The position numbers were made by a program, and so were the translations under genes. A stretch of DNA of 64,000 nucleotides from assembly GCA_012840445.1 (NCBI GenBank), contig DULI01000005.1:234385-298384 (forward strand), in the 5' to 3' direction. The notes under the pieces are model-generated. The model did not search any database, was not told the DNA's origin, and saw only the letters and a program-made list of their open reading frames with translations. Each line of letters starts with the position of its first letter. Within the stretch, counting starts at the first letter, position 1. Of this stretch, positions 18,861 to 27,306 are shown piece after piece. The stretch is from Clostridiales bacterium. GTDB taxonomy: Bacteria; Bacillota; Clostridia; Oscillospirales; Acutalibacteraceae.

Positions 18861-20194
18861 AACAGATAGGGCTTCGCTCGGTAGTTCTGCTGGTGCTTGT
18901 GACTTTCTTTGCGGCCTGCGCCGGGTTTTTTATATTTGAATACGCGGTCTTTGGCGACGACTGGGCAAAATTTCCCTCAAACCGCCACCTGTACAACAAC
19001 GGCAAACTCTTTAAAGCCGGTACAATAACCGACCGCAATGGCACTGTACTTGCTCAGACCATCGACTCTGTCCGCTATTTCAACTCCGACAGGCAGATCA
19101 GAATGGCGACAATCCACGCCGTCGGGGACCTGGAGGGCAAGGTATCCACCGGCGCCCACAGCGCCTTCTGGCGCAAGCTCACAGGATATGAACTGCTCAA
19201 CGGCACCTACAATGTGTCGGGTAGGGGAAACGACATGCAGCTTACCCTCGACGCCAACCTATGCGTTGCCGCCATGAAGGAGCTTGGAAGCTACTCGGGT
19301 GCCGTGGGAATTATGAACTACAAAACCGGCGAGATAATCTGCATGGTAAGCACCAAAACCTTCGACCCCAACAACCCGCCAGAGGACAGCACCGACGGTA
19401 TTTATGTCAACCGCTTGCTTTCGGGCAGATACGCCCCCGGCTCCATATTCAAGCTTGTTACCGCCACCGCCGCGATTGACTATATCCCCGACATTTTCGA
19501 GCGGACCTTTACCTGCGAACGTGGCGTTGAAATCGAGGGGGAATGGGTAAGCTGCCTGTACAGGCACGGCAAAATCAATTTCAAGGATGCGCTGACGCAG
19601 TCCTGCAATTCTGTCTTCGCCCAGCTTGCGGTCGAACTTGGCAGGGACAAAATGACAAAGACCGCCGAAAAACTTGGGTTCAACAGCACAATAACCGTCG
19701 ACGGGATAAAGTGCGCCCGCTCTTCCTACGAGGTAAGCGGCGCCCGCAATATAGACCTTGCCTGGTCAGGCATGGGGCAGTACAACGACATCGTCAACCC
19801 CATGCAGTACCTCCGCTTTGTGGCTGCAATCGCAAACGGGGGCGTTGCACCCAAACCCACCTTTGTAAAAAGCGTCACCACTCCTTATGGGCTTAACATC
19901 AATTTCAAATTTCCCGGCGGCGGCGAGCGTCTCATGAGCAAATCCACCGCAAACACTTTAAGCGACATGATGCGCAACAACGTTCTGCATAACTACGGTG
20001 AATCCAATTTTAGAGGGCTAGAGCTTTGCGCCAAAACGGGAACCGCCGAAATCGGCGAACAGCGCCCCCACTCCTGGTTTGTGGGCTTTTCCCGCACCAA
20101 GCCCTACGCCTTTGTGGTGGTGGCCGAAAACGCGGGTTCGGGCATTACAGTCGCCGGCAGAATTGCAAGCAGGGTGCTTTCTCAGCTTCCATAA
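18857..20194 (+). CDS. Penicillin-binding transpeptidase (PbpA-like, class B)
   Basis: 445 residues, small for a class B PBP. It has an N-terminal membrane anchor (about 8-30), a reduced N-terminal domain and a complete transpeptidase domain. The catalytic motifs are SIFK (Ser196, Lys199), SCN (249-251) and KTG (393-395). It cross-links peptidoglycan outside the membrane. Its start overlaps the FHA-SEDS gene, mirroring the rodA-pbpA order next to FHA proteins in actinobacteria. Whether it serves elongation, division or sporulation is not visible. Confidence 0.9.
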   Translation: MKQIGLRSVVLLVLVTFFAACAGFFIFEYAVFGDDWAKFPSNRHLYNNGKLFKAGTITDRNGTVLAQTIDSVRYFNSDRQIRMATIHAVGDLEGKVSTGAHSAFWRKLTGYELLNGTYNVSGRGNDMQLTLDANLCVAAMKELGSYSGAVGIMNYKTGEIICMVSTKTFDPNNPPEDSTDGIYVNRLLSGRYAPGSIFKLVTATAAIDYIPDIFERTFTCERGVEIEGEWVSCLYRHGKINFKDALTQSCNSVFAQLAVELGRDKMTKTAEKLGFNSTITVDGIKCARSSYEVSGARNIDLAWSGMGQYNDIVNPMQYLRFVAAIANGGVAPKPTFVKSVTTPYGLNINFKFPGGGERLMSKSTANTLSDMMRNNVLHNYGESNFRGLELCAKTGTAEIGEQRPHSWFVGFSRTKPYAFVVVAENAGSGITVAGRIASRVLSQLP

Positions 20195-20252
20195 TTTTGG
20201 GAATTTTATACATCATTTTGCAGATAATAATACTGCAAGCTGCCAAAAACAG

Positions 20253-20282
20253 TTGACATGTATATGCAATTTACGGTATAAT
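20253..20282 (+). promoter_or_regulatory. Promoter of the rpmH-rnpA cluster
   Basis: Consensus TTGACA (20253-20258), an 18-base spacer and TATAAT (20277-20282). Transcription should start near 20289, giving a leader of about 124 bases before rpmH. Confidence 0.85.
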
Positions 20283-20295
20283 TCAGTAATGATAA

Positions 20296-20397
20296 GCTGC
20301 TTATTCTACGCAAAAATTTAAGCAGCCGAATTTGCAATCCGCCAAAACGGCCCTCCGCACGGCCGCTTTTGGATAAAATTTTCAAGCTGTGCGGAAG
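20296..20397 (+). promoter_or_regulatory. Structured rpmH leader with a possible H-type pseudoknot
   Basis: Two elements lie between the promoter and the rpmH start. GCTGCTTA (20296-20303) pairs with TAAGCAGC (20319-20326). Then CCAAAACGGCC (20342-20352) pairs with GGCCG-c-TTTTGG (20361-20372), leaving an 8-base loop. Seven loop bases, TCCGCAC (20354-20360), are exactly complementary to GTGCGGA (20389-20395), right beside the ribosome-binding site. No T run follows, so it is not a terminator. Control of L34 translation is inference. Confidence 0.6.
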
Positions 20398-20412
20398 AAG
20401 GGGGTAAAAAAT

Positions 20413-20547
20413 ATGAAAAGAACATATCAGCCTAAAAAACTGCATCGCAAGAAAGTGCACGGTTTCCGCAAAAGAATGGCCACAAGCAACGGCCGCAAGG
20501 TACTTTCCCGCCGCAGGGCAAAAGGCAGAAAGCGGCTAACCTATTAA
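20413..20547 (+). CDS. rpmH: 50S ribosomal protein L34
   Basis: 44 residues, the standard length, starting [19 protein letters not shown] and ending GRKRLTY. It is very basic, as expected of this rRNA-binding protein near the base of the large subunit. A GGGGGT ribosome site precedes ATG 20413. It heads the cluster rpmH-rnpA-yidD-yidC-jag-mnmE-mnmG-rsmG. In most bacteria rpmH lies next to dnaA; here dnaA is about 33 kb away. Confidence 0.97.
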   Translation: MKRTYQPKKLHRKKVHGFRKRMATSNGRKVLSRRRAKGRKRLTY

Positions 20548-20608
20548 GATTGGCCACAAACACGTGGTCTTTCTTTTTGCATCTTAAAATGCGCCCTGCC
20601 AAGAATGG

Positions 20609-20980
20609 ATGATTGTGTTGTCCAAATACACAACCTTAAGGTTTAACAACGAATTCCAAAGGGTATACAGATGGGGGCAGTCATTTGTCCACCCGGCACT
20701 TGTAACTTATGTGATGAAAAACCGTGGTTACGGATTGAGAATTGGGATTACAACCAGCAAAAAAATAGGCAAGGCGGTGGAAAGGAACCGCGCAAAGAGG
20801 ATAATCACCGCCGCGTGGCGCAACCTGCTGCCCGGAGTTTGCGGCTCCTATGATATTGTGTTTGTCGCCCGTACACTGACCACAAAACTTAAAAGCACCG
20901 ATATAGAGCGAATCATGAAACGCCAGCTTATATCTGCCGGCGCAATAAAGGCTGAAAACCATGAGGTCAGCGTTGATTAA
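20609..20980 (+). CDS. rnpA: Ribonuclease P protein component
   Basis: 123 residues. It matches the RnpA core: [17 protein letters not shown] at the N-terminus and the RNR signature [20 protein letters not shown], which binds the RNase P RNA. It assists removal of tRNA 5' leaders. The start is uncertain: ATG 20609 or GTG 20615 both precede LSKYTTLRF. Its 3' end overlaps yidD by 20 bases. Confidence 0.95.
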   Translation: MIVLSKYTTLRFNNEFQRVYRWGQSFVHPALVTYVMKNRGYGLRIGITTSKKIGKAVERNRAKRIITAAWRNLLPGVCGSYDIVFVARTLTTKLKSTDIERIMKRQLISAGAIKAENHEVSVD

Positions 20981-21191
20981 ACTGATAAAACTCTATCAAA
21001 AGTACATTTCACCCATACTGCCTCCAAGCTGCCGGTTTACTCCGACCTGTTCAAACTACGCTATAGAAGCCATTGCCAAACATGGCGTCATCAAGGGGTT
21101 CGGGCTTGCGGCTTGGCGAATTTTGCGCTGCAACCCCTTTTGCAGGGGCGGCTTTGACCCGGTGCCCGAACCTAAAAACAGAAAGAAATAA
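20961..21191 (+). CDS. yidD: Membrane protein insertion efficiency factor YidD
   Basis: 76 residues. The family motif is clear: [31 protein letters not shown], followed by [19 protein letters not shown]. Only short stretches of this are quoted by the family signature: CRFTPTCS and CNPFCRGG. It is a small amphipathic membrane-associated protein that supports YidC. It sits in the usual rnpA-yidD-yidC order and overlaps rnpA. Confidence 0.95.
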   Translation: MRSALIKLIKLYQKYISPILPPSCRFTPTCSNYAIEAIAKHGVIKGFGLAAWRILRCNPFCRGGFDPVPEPKNRKK

Positions 21192-21230
21192 AACCCGTTC
21201 ACTTAAAATTACGGAGGAATAGCGGAACTA

Positions 21231-22148
21231 ATGTCCAACATTTTCGATTTGTTAATCAACAGGCCGATGGGCTGGATACTTAACCAACTCAGTAATCTGG
21301 TGGGAGGCAACTTCGCACTGGCGGTATTCCTGTTCACGCTGCTTATAAACATTTTGCTCATCCCACTTAGCATAAAAACCCAGAAATCCTCTGCCAAACA
21401 GGCAATGTTAAGGCCAAAGCTCGAGCTGCTCAAAAAAAAATACGGCAACGACAGGCTTAAATACAACGAAGAAATGCAAAAACTATATGCGCAGGAGGGT
21501 GTTTCCCTTTCTGGCGGCTGCCTGCCGCTGTTTATCCGCCTGCCTATCATGATGGGCATTTACTATGCCGTCAACAACCCGCTTTCAACCCTTTTGAACC
21601 TGCCCGCTGAAGTGGTCACCAACGCAAAGGAGCTGTGTACCCAACTTATTGACAGGGCCGCTAGGGAACTGGATGTCGTATACCACGCAAACGAGCTTAT
21701 AGACAAGGTCCCCGAACTTAAAGCCCTGGAAAACATCAACTTCAATCTCTTTGGCATTAACCTTACCCAAACTCCCGAATTTTCGCTTAATATTTTCGGC
21801 GAATTCCAGCTTATTTGGATAATACCGCTGCTGTCCTTCGCCACCGCGATGTTAACCAGTGTCGTCAGCATGTCCGTTCAGAAAAGTACCAACCCCGACG
21901 CACCTTCTTTAAAGGGCATGATGCTTACTATGCCTGTAATTTCCCTCATCATCGCCTTTTCTGTTCCGGGTGCCGTGGGCTTTTACTGGGCATGCTCCAA
22001 CCTTATCGCAGGCACAATTCAGGTAATCCTGCAGTATGTCTACAATGTAAACAAAATAATTGCCACTACACAGGCGCAGACTGTTTTAAAGCGCTATGAA
22101 ACCGAGCAGATGAAAATAAAAAGAGTACAAAACGGCGAACAATCCTAA
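21231..22148 (+). CDS. yidC: YidC/Oxa1-family membrane protein insertase (SpoIIIJ type)
   Basis: 305 residues, the short Gram-positive form without the large periplasmic domain of enterobacterial YidC. The core block is NFALAVFLFTLLINILLIPLS, then a coiled cytoplasmic loop (KKYGNDRLKYNEEMQKLYAQE) and GGCLPLFIRLPIM. Five membrane helices are expected. It inserts small membrane proteins and in spore formers also serves as SpoIIIJ. ACGGAGG precedes the ATG. jag follows. Confidence 0.95.
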   Translation: MSNIFDLLINRPMGWILNQLSNLVGGNFALAVFLFTLLINILLIPLSIKTQKSSAKQAMLRPKLELLKKKYGNDRLKYNEEMQKLYAQEGVSLSGGCLPLFIRLPIMMGIYYAVNNPLSTLLNLPAEVVTNAKELCTQLIDRAARELDVVYHANELIDKVPELKALENINFNLFGINLTQTPEFSLNIFGEFQLIWIIPLLSFATAMLTSVVSMSVQKSTNPDAPSLKGMMLTMPVISLIIAFSVPGAVGFYWACSNLIAGTIQVILQYVYNVNKIIATTQAQTVLKRYETEQMKIKRVQNGEQS

Positions 22149-22154
22149 ATAAAT

Positions 22155-22169
22155 GGACCTGCAAGGTCC
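22155..22169 (+). promoter_or_regulatory. Small hairpin just before the jag ribosome site
   Basis: GGACCT-GCA-AGGTCC is a perfect 6-bp stem with a three-base loop, ending 3 bases before AGGAGGT (22173-22179). It could mask or present the jag ribosome site. It has no T run. Confidence 0.45.
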
Positions 22170-22185
22170 GACAGGAGGTCTTTCC

Positions 22186-23013
22186 TTGATTAAAGAAGCT
22201 ATTGGTATAGGCGACTCGGTTGAAGAAGCAAAAGAAAATGCCATGTCTCAGCTTAACGTTGAGTATGATGACAATATACAGTTTGAAGTACTCGCAACAC
22301 CCAAGAAAAAGGTTTTGGGAATTTTCGGCGGCTCACCCGCAAAGGTGCGCGTATTTCTGGAGGTTCCCGACCCTGTTCAACCGAAGAAACCGGCAAGCAA
22401 GCAAAAAAGCGCAAAGCCCGCCAAAAGCGAGGCCAAAAACGAAGTTAAAAGCGTAAGCAAAATCGGGTCAACCACTCCCCAGTCCGAACGCGCGGTAAAC
22501 TACATCAAAGGGGTGCTTAAGGCATTAAATATTGAAAATATCGATATTTCAGTCAGCCCCATTGAGGGCGGCTCCATGATTTCCTTAAACGGTGAAGGGT
22601 TAGGTGTAGTAATCGGCCGCAGGGGCGAGACGCTCGATGCCCTGCAGTACCTGACATCCCTTGCCGCAAACGCCGGCGAAAACGATTTTTACAGGATAAT
22701 CCTCAACATCGGCTCCTACCGCCAGAAGCGGGAGCAGGCATTAAAGAAGCTTGCCCGCCGCGTAGCCGCACAGGTGCTGCGCAGCGGCCGCAGCCGTTCT
22801 CTCGAGCCCATGAATCCTTACGAGCGCCGCATCATCCATACCGAGGTGCAGAACATTTCGGGCGTCACATCCAACTCCATTGGCGATGGCGACTCCCGCA
22901 GGGTGGTTATAAGCCTTAAAAACGGCGTTAATCCCCGCCAGCAGGGTAACCGCGCCAAAAAGAAAAAAGAGGACCTCGAGAACACCCAGCTGTACGACCG
23001 AATTGATAAATAA
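22186..23013 (+). CDS. jag: RNA-binding protein Jag/KhpB
   Basis: 275 residues from TTG 22186, chosen because a perfect AGGAGGT lies 6 bases upstream; ATG 22153 would place that site inside the gene. The N-terminal Jag domain (DSVEEAKENAMSQL) is followed by a Lys/Ala/Pro-rich linker (about 75-105). A KH domain with VVIGRRGETLDALQYL and a C-terminal R3H domain with RSLEPMNPYERRIIH complete it. KhpB binds RNA with KhpA and affects cell elongation. It is in its normal place after yidC. Confidence 0.95.
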   Translation: MIKEAIGIGDSVEEAKENAMSQLNVEYDDNIQFEVLATPKKKVLGIFGGSPAKVRVFLEVPDPVQPKKPASKQKSAKPAKSEAKNEVKSVSKIGSTTPQSERAVNYIKGVLKALNIENIDISVSPIEGGSMISLNGEGLGVVIGRRGETLDALQYLTSLAANAGENDFYRIILNIGSYRQKREQALKKLARRVAAQVLRSGRSRSLEPMNPYERRIIHTEVQNISGVTSNSIGDGDSRRVVISLKNGVNPRQQGNRAKKKKEDLENTQLYDRIDK

Positions 23014-23017
23014 TTCA

Positions 23018-23040
23018 AAGCCACCGTAAACCGGTGGCTT
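23018..23040 (+). terminator. Possible weak terminator or attenuator between jag and mnmE
   Basis: AAGCCACCG pairs with CGGTGGCTT (9 bp) around a 5-base loop. The stretch that follows, CTTAAAT, is a poor T tract, so partial termination is likelier than a full stop. Confidence 0.5.
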
Positions 23041-23081
23041 CTTAAATATCGGGACATAAAAAACAAAAAAGGACGGTTCAG

Positions 23082-24455
23082 ATGAACGCTTCCAATCCTA
23101 CAATTGCCGCAATCTCAACGCCAATGGGCACGGGCGGCATCGCGGTAATCCGCATCTCCGGCCCGGAGGCAATAGAAATCGCCGGCCGGGTCTTCCGCTC
23201 GCCCAAATCCAAAAAACTTTCCGATTTAAAGGGCTACACCGCCCTGTACGGTCACATATTTGATAAGGACAGGCTGGTTGACGAGGCTGTGGCCCTGGTC
23301 TTCAGGGCGCCCAACAGCTATACGGGCGAGGACGTGGTAGAGCTGTCGGTCCACGGTGGCGTTTTTGTCGCAAAATCGGCCCTACGCGCAGTCCTCTCGG
23401 CAGGCGCTTCCCTTGCCGGACCCGGCGAATTTACCCGCCGCGCCTTTGAAAACGGAAAACTTGACCTGACCCAGGCCGAGGCGGTAATGCAGCTTATTTC
23501 CGCCGCCGGCGAGCAGGAGCTCAAAGCCTCCCTTTCAGCCCGCGAGGGCAAGGTCTCCCAGAAAATCGACGAACTTACCAATAAGCTTTTATACTACGCC
23601 GCCGAGCTTGCGGCCTATTCCGACTACCCCGACGAGGACATCCCCGAACTTGAGGCCGGCAGCTTCACACAAGGGCTTTTGTCGGTAAAAGAGGGCCTCC
23701 AGCGGCTGCTTTCGACCTACGACGCGGGAAGAATACTGCGTGAGGGCATAGACACCGCAATCGTAGGGCGGCCCAATGTGGGCAAATCGACCCTTATGAA
23801 CCTGCTGTCGGGCTGCCAGCGCTCAATTGTCACCCCCATACCCGGCACCACCCGCGACGTGGTAGAGGAAACTGTGGTCCTGGGCAGCGTAAAACTAAGG
23901 CTTGCCGACACCGCCGGGCTGCGCGAATCAGAGGACATAGTGGAAAAAATCGGAGTCGAGCGCACCCGCCAGCGGCTTGAATCAGCAGAACTCATCCTTG
24001 CGGTGTTCGACGCCTCCGAAGCCTTGAACCGGCAGGATTTGGAACTTATAAACGAATGCAAACGCCGCCCCTCGGTGGCGATAATCAACAAAACCGACCT
24101 GCCAAACAAACTCGGCCGCCATCCCTTTGAGGAGGCTGGGATTACGGTTGTAGAAATCTCGGCAAAAACTGGCAGCGGCCTTGAGGAACTCATCAAGGCC
24201 GTAGAGCAGGTCACGGGTATCGCAAAACTGGACACCTCCTCGGCAATCCTTGGCAGCGAGCGCCAGCGCGCCTGCGCCGACAGGGCGCTAAAGCACCTTA
24301 TTGACGCAATAGACACAATAAACATGGGCTTTACCCTCGACGCAGTTGGCGTATGTATCGACTCCGCACTGGCGGAACTATATTCCCTCACCGGCAAGCG
24401 TGTCACAAACGAGGTGGTGGACGAAGTCTTCCGCCGCTTCTGCGTCGGAAAATAA
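23082..24455 (+). CDS. mnmE: tRNA-modification GTPase MnmE
   Basis: 457 residues. The N-terminal formyl-tetrahydrofolate-binding domain carries TIAAISTPMGTGGIAVIRIS. The central G domain has GRPNVGKS (G1), DTAG (G3) and NKTD (G4). The protein ends FCVGK with the conserved C-terminal cysteine at 454. With MnmG it forms cmnm5U34 on tRNAs. It precedes mnmG, though a promoter lies between them. Confidence 0.97.
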   Translation: MNASNPTIAAISTPMGTGGIAVIRISGPEAIEIAGRVFRSPKSKKLSDLKGYTALYGHIFDKDRLVDEAVALVFRAPNSYTGEDVVELSVHGGVFVAKSALRAVLSAGASLAGPGEFTRRAFENGKLDLTQAEAVMQLISAAGEQELKASLSAREGKVSQKIDELTNKLLYYAAELAAYSDYPDEDIPELEAGSFTQGLLSVKEGLQRLLSTYDAGRILREGIDTAIVGRPNVGKSTLMNLLSGCQRSIVTPIPGTTRDVVEETVVLGSVKLRLADTAGLRESEDIVEKIGVERTRQRLESAELILAVFDASEALNRQDLELINECKRRPSVAIINKTDLPNKLGRHPFEEAGITVVEISAKTGSGLEELIKAVEQVTGIAKLDTSSAILGSERQRACADRALKHLIDAIDTINMGFTLDAVGVCIDSALAELYSLTGKRVTNEVVDEVFRRFCVGK

Positions 24456-24468
24456 CAGGATTTTTCGC

Positions 24469-24497
24469 TTGAAATATGTATACAATGGGCTTATACT
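24469..24497 (+). promoter_or_regulatory. Promoter upstream of mnmG
   Basis: TTGAAA (24469-24474), a 17-base spacer and TATACT (24492-24497), in the 78-base gap between mnmE and mnmG. It gives mnmG-rsmG a possible separate start. Confidence 0.7.
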
Positions 24498-24533
24498 GTA
24501 AGACCGGCCAAAAATTTTTAAGGAGGTGGCGAA

Positions 24534-26405
24534 ATGAGCTACTTTGCCGGAAACTACGATGTTGTAGTCATCGGTGCGGGCCACGCGGGAATAGAGGCAG
24601 CGGTGGCATCCGCAAGACTCGGTTGCCGCACCGTGATTTTTACCATAAATCTTGATTGGGTGGGGAATCTACCCTGCAACCCCTCTATCGGCGGCACCGC
24701 CAAAGGGCATCTTGTCCGCGAAATCGACGCGCTGGGCGGGCAGATGGCTAAGGCGGCGGACGCCAACACAATTCAGATCAGAATGCTTAACCGCGGCAAA
24801 GGGCCCGCCGTGCACAGCCTTCGCGCCCAGATAGACCGGCGCAGGTACAGCGGGTATATGAAGCATCTGCTTGAGACACAGGAAAACCTGGAGCTTAAAC
24901 AGGCCGAAATCGTAAAGCTTTTCCGCGCTGAGGACGGCTGGCATTCCATCACCAAGCTTGGCGCCGAATACATATCCAAAACGGTTATTCTGGCGACAGG
25001 CACATTCCTTCGCGGCAGGATTCACGTGGGCGAAGTAAGCTTCGAGGGCGGCCCCGACGGCACCTTTGCCGCTACAGAGCTTTCAAAGAGCCTCATTGAC
25101 CTTGGCCTTCCCCTTCGCCGCTTTAAAACAGGCACGCCCGCAAGGGTCGACCGCAGGAGCATCGATTTCTCACAGCTTGAGGCCCAGCCGGGGGAAGACA
25201 ACATCACCCCCTTCAGCTTCAGCACCAAAACCCCTCCGCGAAATCTCGTAGACTGCTATATCGCATACACAAACGAGGAGACCAAAAGAATAATACTAGA
25301 AAACCTTCACCGCTCGCCGCTTTATTCGGGTAAAATCGAGGGGGTAGGCCCCCGGTATTGCCCGAGTTTAGAAGACAAAATGGTGCGTTTTGCCGACAAG
25401 CAAAGGCACCAGGTGTTCATAGAACCCTGCGGTCTGGACACCGAGGAGATGTACATGCAGGGCATGTCCTCAAGCCTGCCGGAGGACGTGCAGATTGCCT
25501 TCTACCGAACCTTAAAGGGACTTGAAAAGGTTAAAATCATGCGTAACGCCTACGCCATAGAATACGACTGCATAGACCCCCTTGCGCTCCACCCCTCATT
25601 GGAGGTAATGGGCCAGCCGGGGCTTTTCGGCGCAGGGCAGTTCAACGGCTCATCGGGTTATGAGGAGGCGGCGGCACAAGGCCTCGTTGCCGGTATCAAC
25701 GCCGCCCGCAAGGTAAAAGGGCAGCCGCCGCTGATACTTAAGCGCTCCTCCTCCTACATCGGCACGCTGATAGACGACCTTGTAACCAAGGGCTGCACCG
25801 ACCCCTACCGCATGATGACCTCCCGTTCTGAGTACAGATTGCTGCTGCGGCAGGAAAACGCGGACGAAAGGCTTACCCCAATCGGCAGGGAAATCGGCCT
25901 TGTTACCGACGAGGACTGGCAGTCTTTCGAAGAGCGGCTAAACCTAAAGCAGCAGGAAATCAACCGGCTTGAAAGCGTCATCCTCCCCCCTTCGGAAGAG
26001 CTTAACAGCCTGCTTGTTTCCCGCGGCACGGCGCCCGTCTCAAGCGGCGTAAAGCTTGCCGACCTGCTGCGCCGCCCGCAGATAGACTACCAAAGCCTTG
26101 CCCCCTTCGACCCCGAACGCCCCGAACTTCCGCAAATTGTCATTGAAAAGGTGGAAGTGGAGATCAAATACGCAGGGTATATAAAGCGGCAGCAAGCTCA
26201 GGTAAACCAGCTTGCAAGGCTTGAAAACCGCACAATCCCCGAGGATATCGACTACTTCAAAATTGAGGGGCTTCGGGCCGAGGCGCAGGAAAAACTCAAC
26301 CGCATCCGCCCCGTCAGCGTGGGTCAGGCATCGCGCATATCGGGGGTCAACCCCGCCGACATATCGGTGCTGCTTATCTGGCTTGACAAGCTGAAGCGAT
26401 CTTAA
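24534..26405 (+). CDS. mnmG: tRNA uridine 5-carboxymethylaminomethyl modification enzyme MnmG (GidA)
   Basis: 623 residues. The FAD-binding motif GAGHAGIEAAVASARLG is at the N-terminus. NPSIGGTAKGHLVREIDALGG and the catalytic-cysteine region YCPSLEDK are conserved. C-terminal helices bind MnmE and tRNA. An AAGGAGG site stands 7 bases before ATG 24534. With MnmE it modifies U34 of tRNAs reading split codon boxes. Confidence 0.97.
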   Translation: MSYFAGNYDVVVIGAGHAGIEAAVASARLGCRTVIFTINLDWVGNLPCNPSIGGTAKGHLVREIDALGGQMAKAADANTIQIRMLNRGKGPAVHSLRAQIDRRRYSGYMKHLLETQENLELKQAEIVKLFRAEDGWHSITKLGAEYISKTVILATGTFLRGRIHVGEVSFEGGPDGTFAATELSKSLIDLGLPLRRFKTGTPARVDRRSIDFSQLEAQPGEDNITPFSFSTKTPPRNLVDCYIAYTNEETKRIILENLHRSPLYSGKIEGVGPRYCPSLEDKMVRFADKQRHQVFIEPCGLDTEEMYMQGMSSSLPEDVQIAFYRTLKGLEKVKIMRNAYAIEYDCIDPLALHPSLEVMGQPGLFGAGQFNGSSGYEEAAAQGLVAGINAARKVKGQPPLILKRSSSYIGTLIDDLVTKGCTDPYRMMTSRSEYRLLLRQENADERLTPIGREIGLVTDEDWQSFEERLNLKQQEINRLESVILPPSEELNSLLVSRGTAPVSSGVKLADLLRRPQIDYQSLAPFDPERPELPQIVIEKVEVEIKYAGYIKRQQAQVNQLARLENRTIPEDIDYFKIEGLRAEAQEKLNRIRPVSVGQASRISGVNPADISVLLIWLDKLKRS

Positions 26406-26452
26406 CGCCAAACCTCTTTTAAACCAATCAACATCAAAGGAACGTGAACTTA

Positions 26453-27181
26453 ATGCTGCCAAACGAACAGTCCTTTCCCGTTGAATTTATAGCGGACAAC
26501 TGCCGCGATTTTGGCCTTGAGCTGGACGGGCAGGCTAAACAAAGGCTTTGCTTATACTCCCGATTGCTTATTGAATGGAACCAAAAAATAAACCTCACCG
26601 CCATCACGGAACCTGCGGAAATAGCCGAAAAGCATTTTCTGGACAGCTTAATGCTTCTTAAATTCATAAACATCCCCCAAAACGCAAGACTAATAGATGT
26701 GGGCACGGGTGCCGGCTTTCCCGGAATGGTGCTTAAAATCGCCCGCCCGGATATAAAGCTTACACTCGTAGACAGCCTTAATAAGCGCGTAACCTTTCTT
26801 AAGGAGCTGTCTGCGCATTTGGGGCTTGAAACCGAAATCATTCACGCAAGGGCAGAGGAACTCGGCAGCGGCCCGCTTTACCGTGACAGTTTTGATATCG
26901 CAACCGCAAGGGCGGTGGCGCAGCTAAATGTCCTCTGCGAATATTGCCTGCCCTTCGTAAAGCCTGGCGGCAGCTTTTTGGCGCTTAAGGGCCCCGACCC
27001 GCAGGAGGAGGTAGACGGCGCCCGCAACGCAATAAAAATATTGTCAGGCGGGCTTTCTGCCATTCACTCGTACGTGCTTCCCGCGTCGGGCGGCAGAACA
27101 ATAGTTGACATAAAAAAAATATCGCAAACCCCGCCAAAATACCCTAGGGTATCTGCGAAAATTTTAAAAAAACCATTGTAA
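26453..27181 (+). CDS. rsmG: 16S rRNA (guanine527-N7)-methyltransferase RsmG (GidB)
   Basis: 242 residues from ATG 26453, 11 bases after AAAGGA; GTG 26444 is in frame but sits only 2 bases from that site. Motifs are LLIEWNQKINLTAI, KHFLDSL, and the SAM-binding VGTGAGFPGMVLKIARP. It methylates G527 of 16S rRNA. The mnmG-rsmG-noc order is the classical Firmicutes one. Confidence 0.95.
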   Translation: MLPNEQSFPVEFIADNCRDFGLELDGQAKQRLCLYSRLLIEWNQKINLTAITEPAEIAEKHFLDSLMLLKFINIPQNARLIDVGTGAGFPGMVLKIARPDIKLTLVDSLNKRVTFLKELSAHLGLETEIIHARAEELGSGPLYRDSFDIATARAVAQLNVLCEYCLPFVKPGGSFLALKGPDPQEEVDGARNAIKILSGGLSAIHSYVLPASGGRTIVDIKKISQTPPKYPRVSAKILKKPL

Positions 27182-27306
27182 TTTTTCTTTTTTTATTTTA
27201 AAAAGGCGAAAAAAATCTTTGGAAAATACTGGATTTGTCCGCCAAAATATTGTATAATGCGGATAACAGGGAAATCAAGTTAACCTAAAGGCAGGAGGGA
27301 CAAGCT

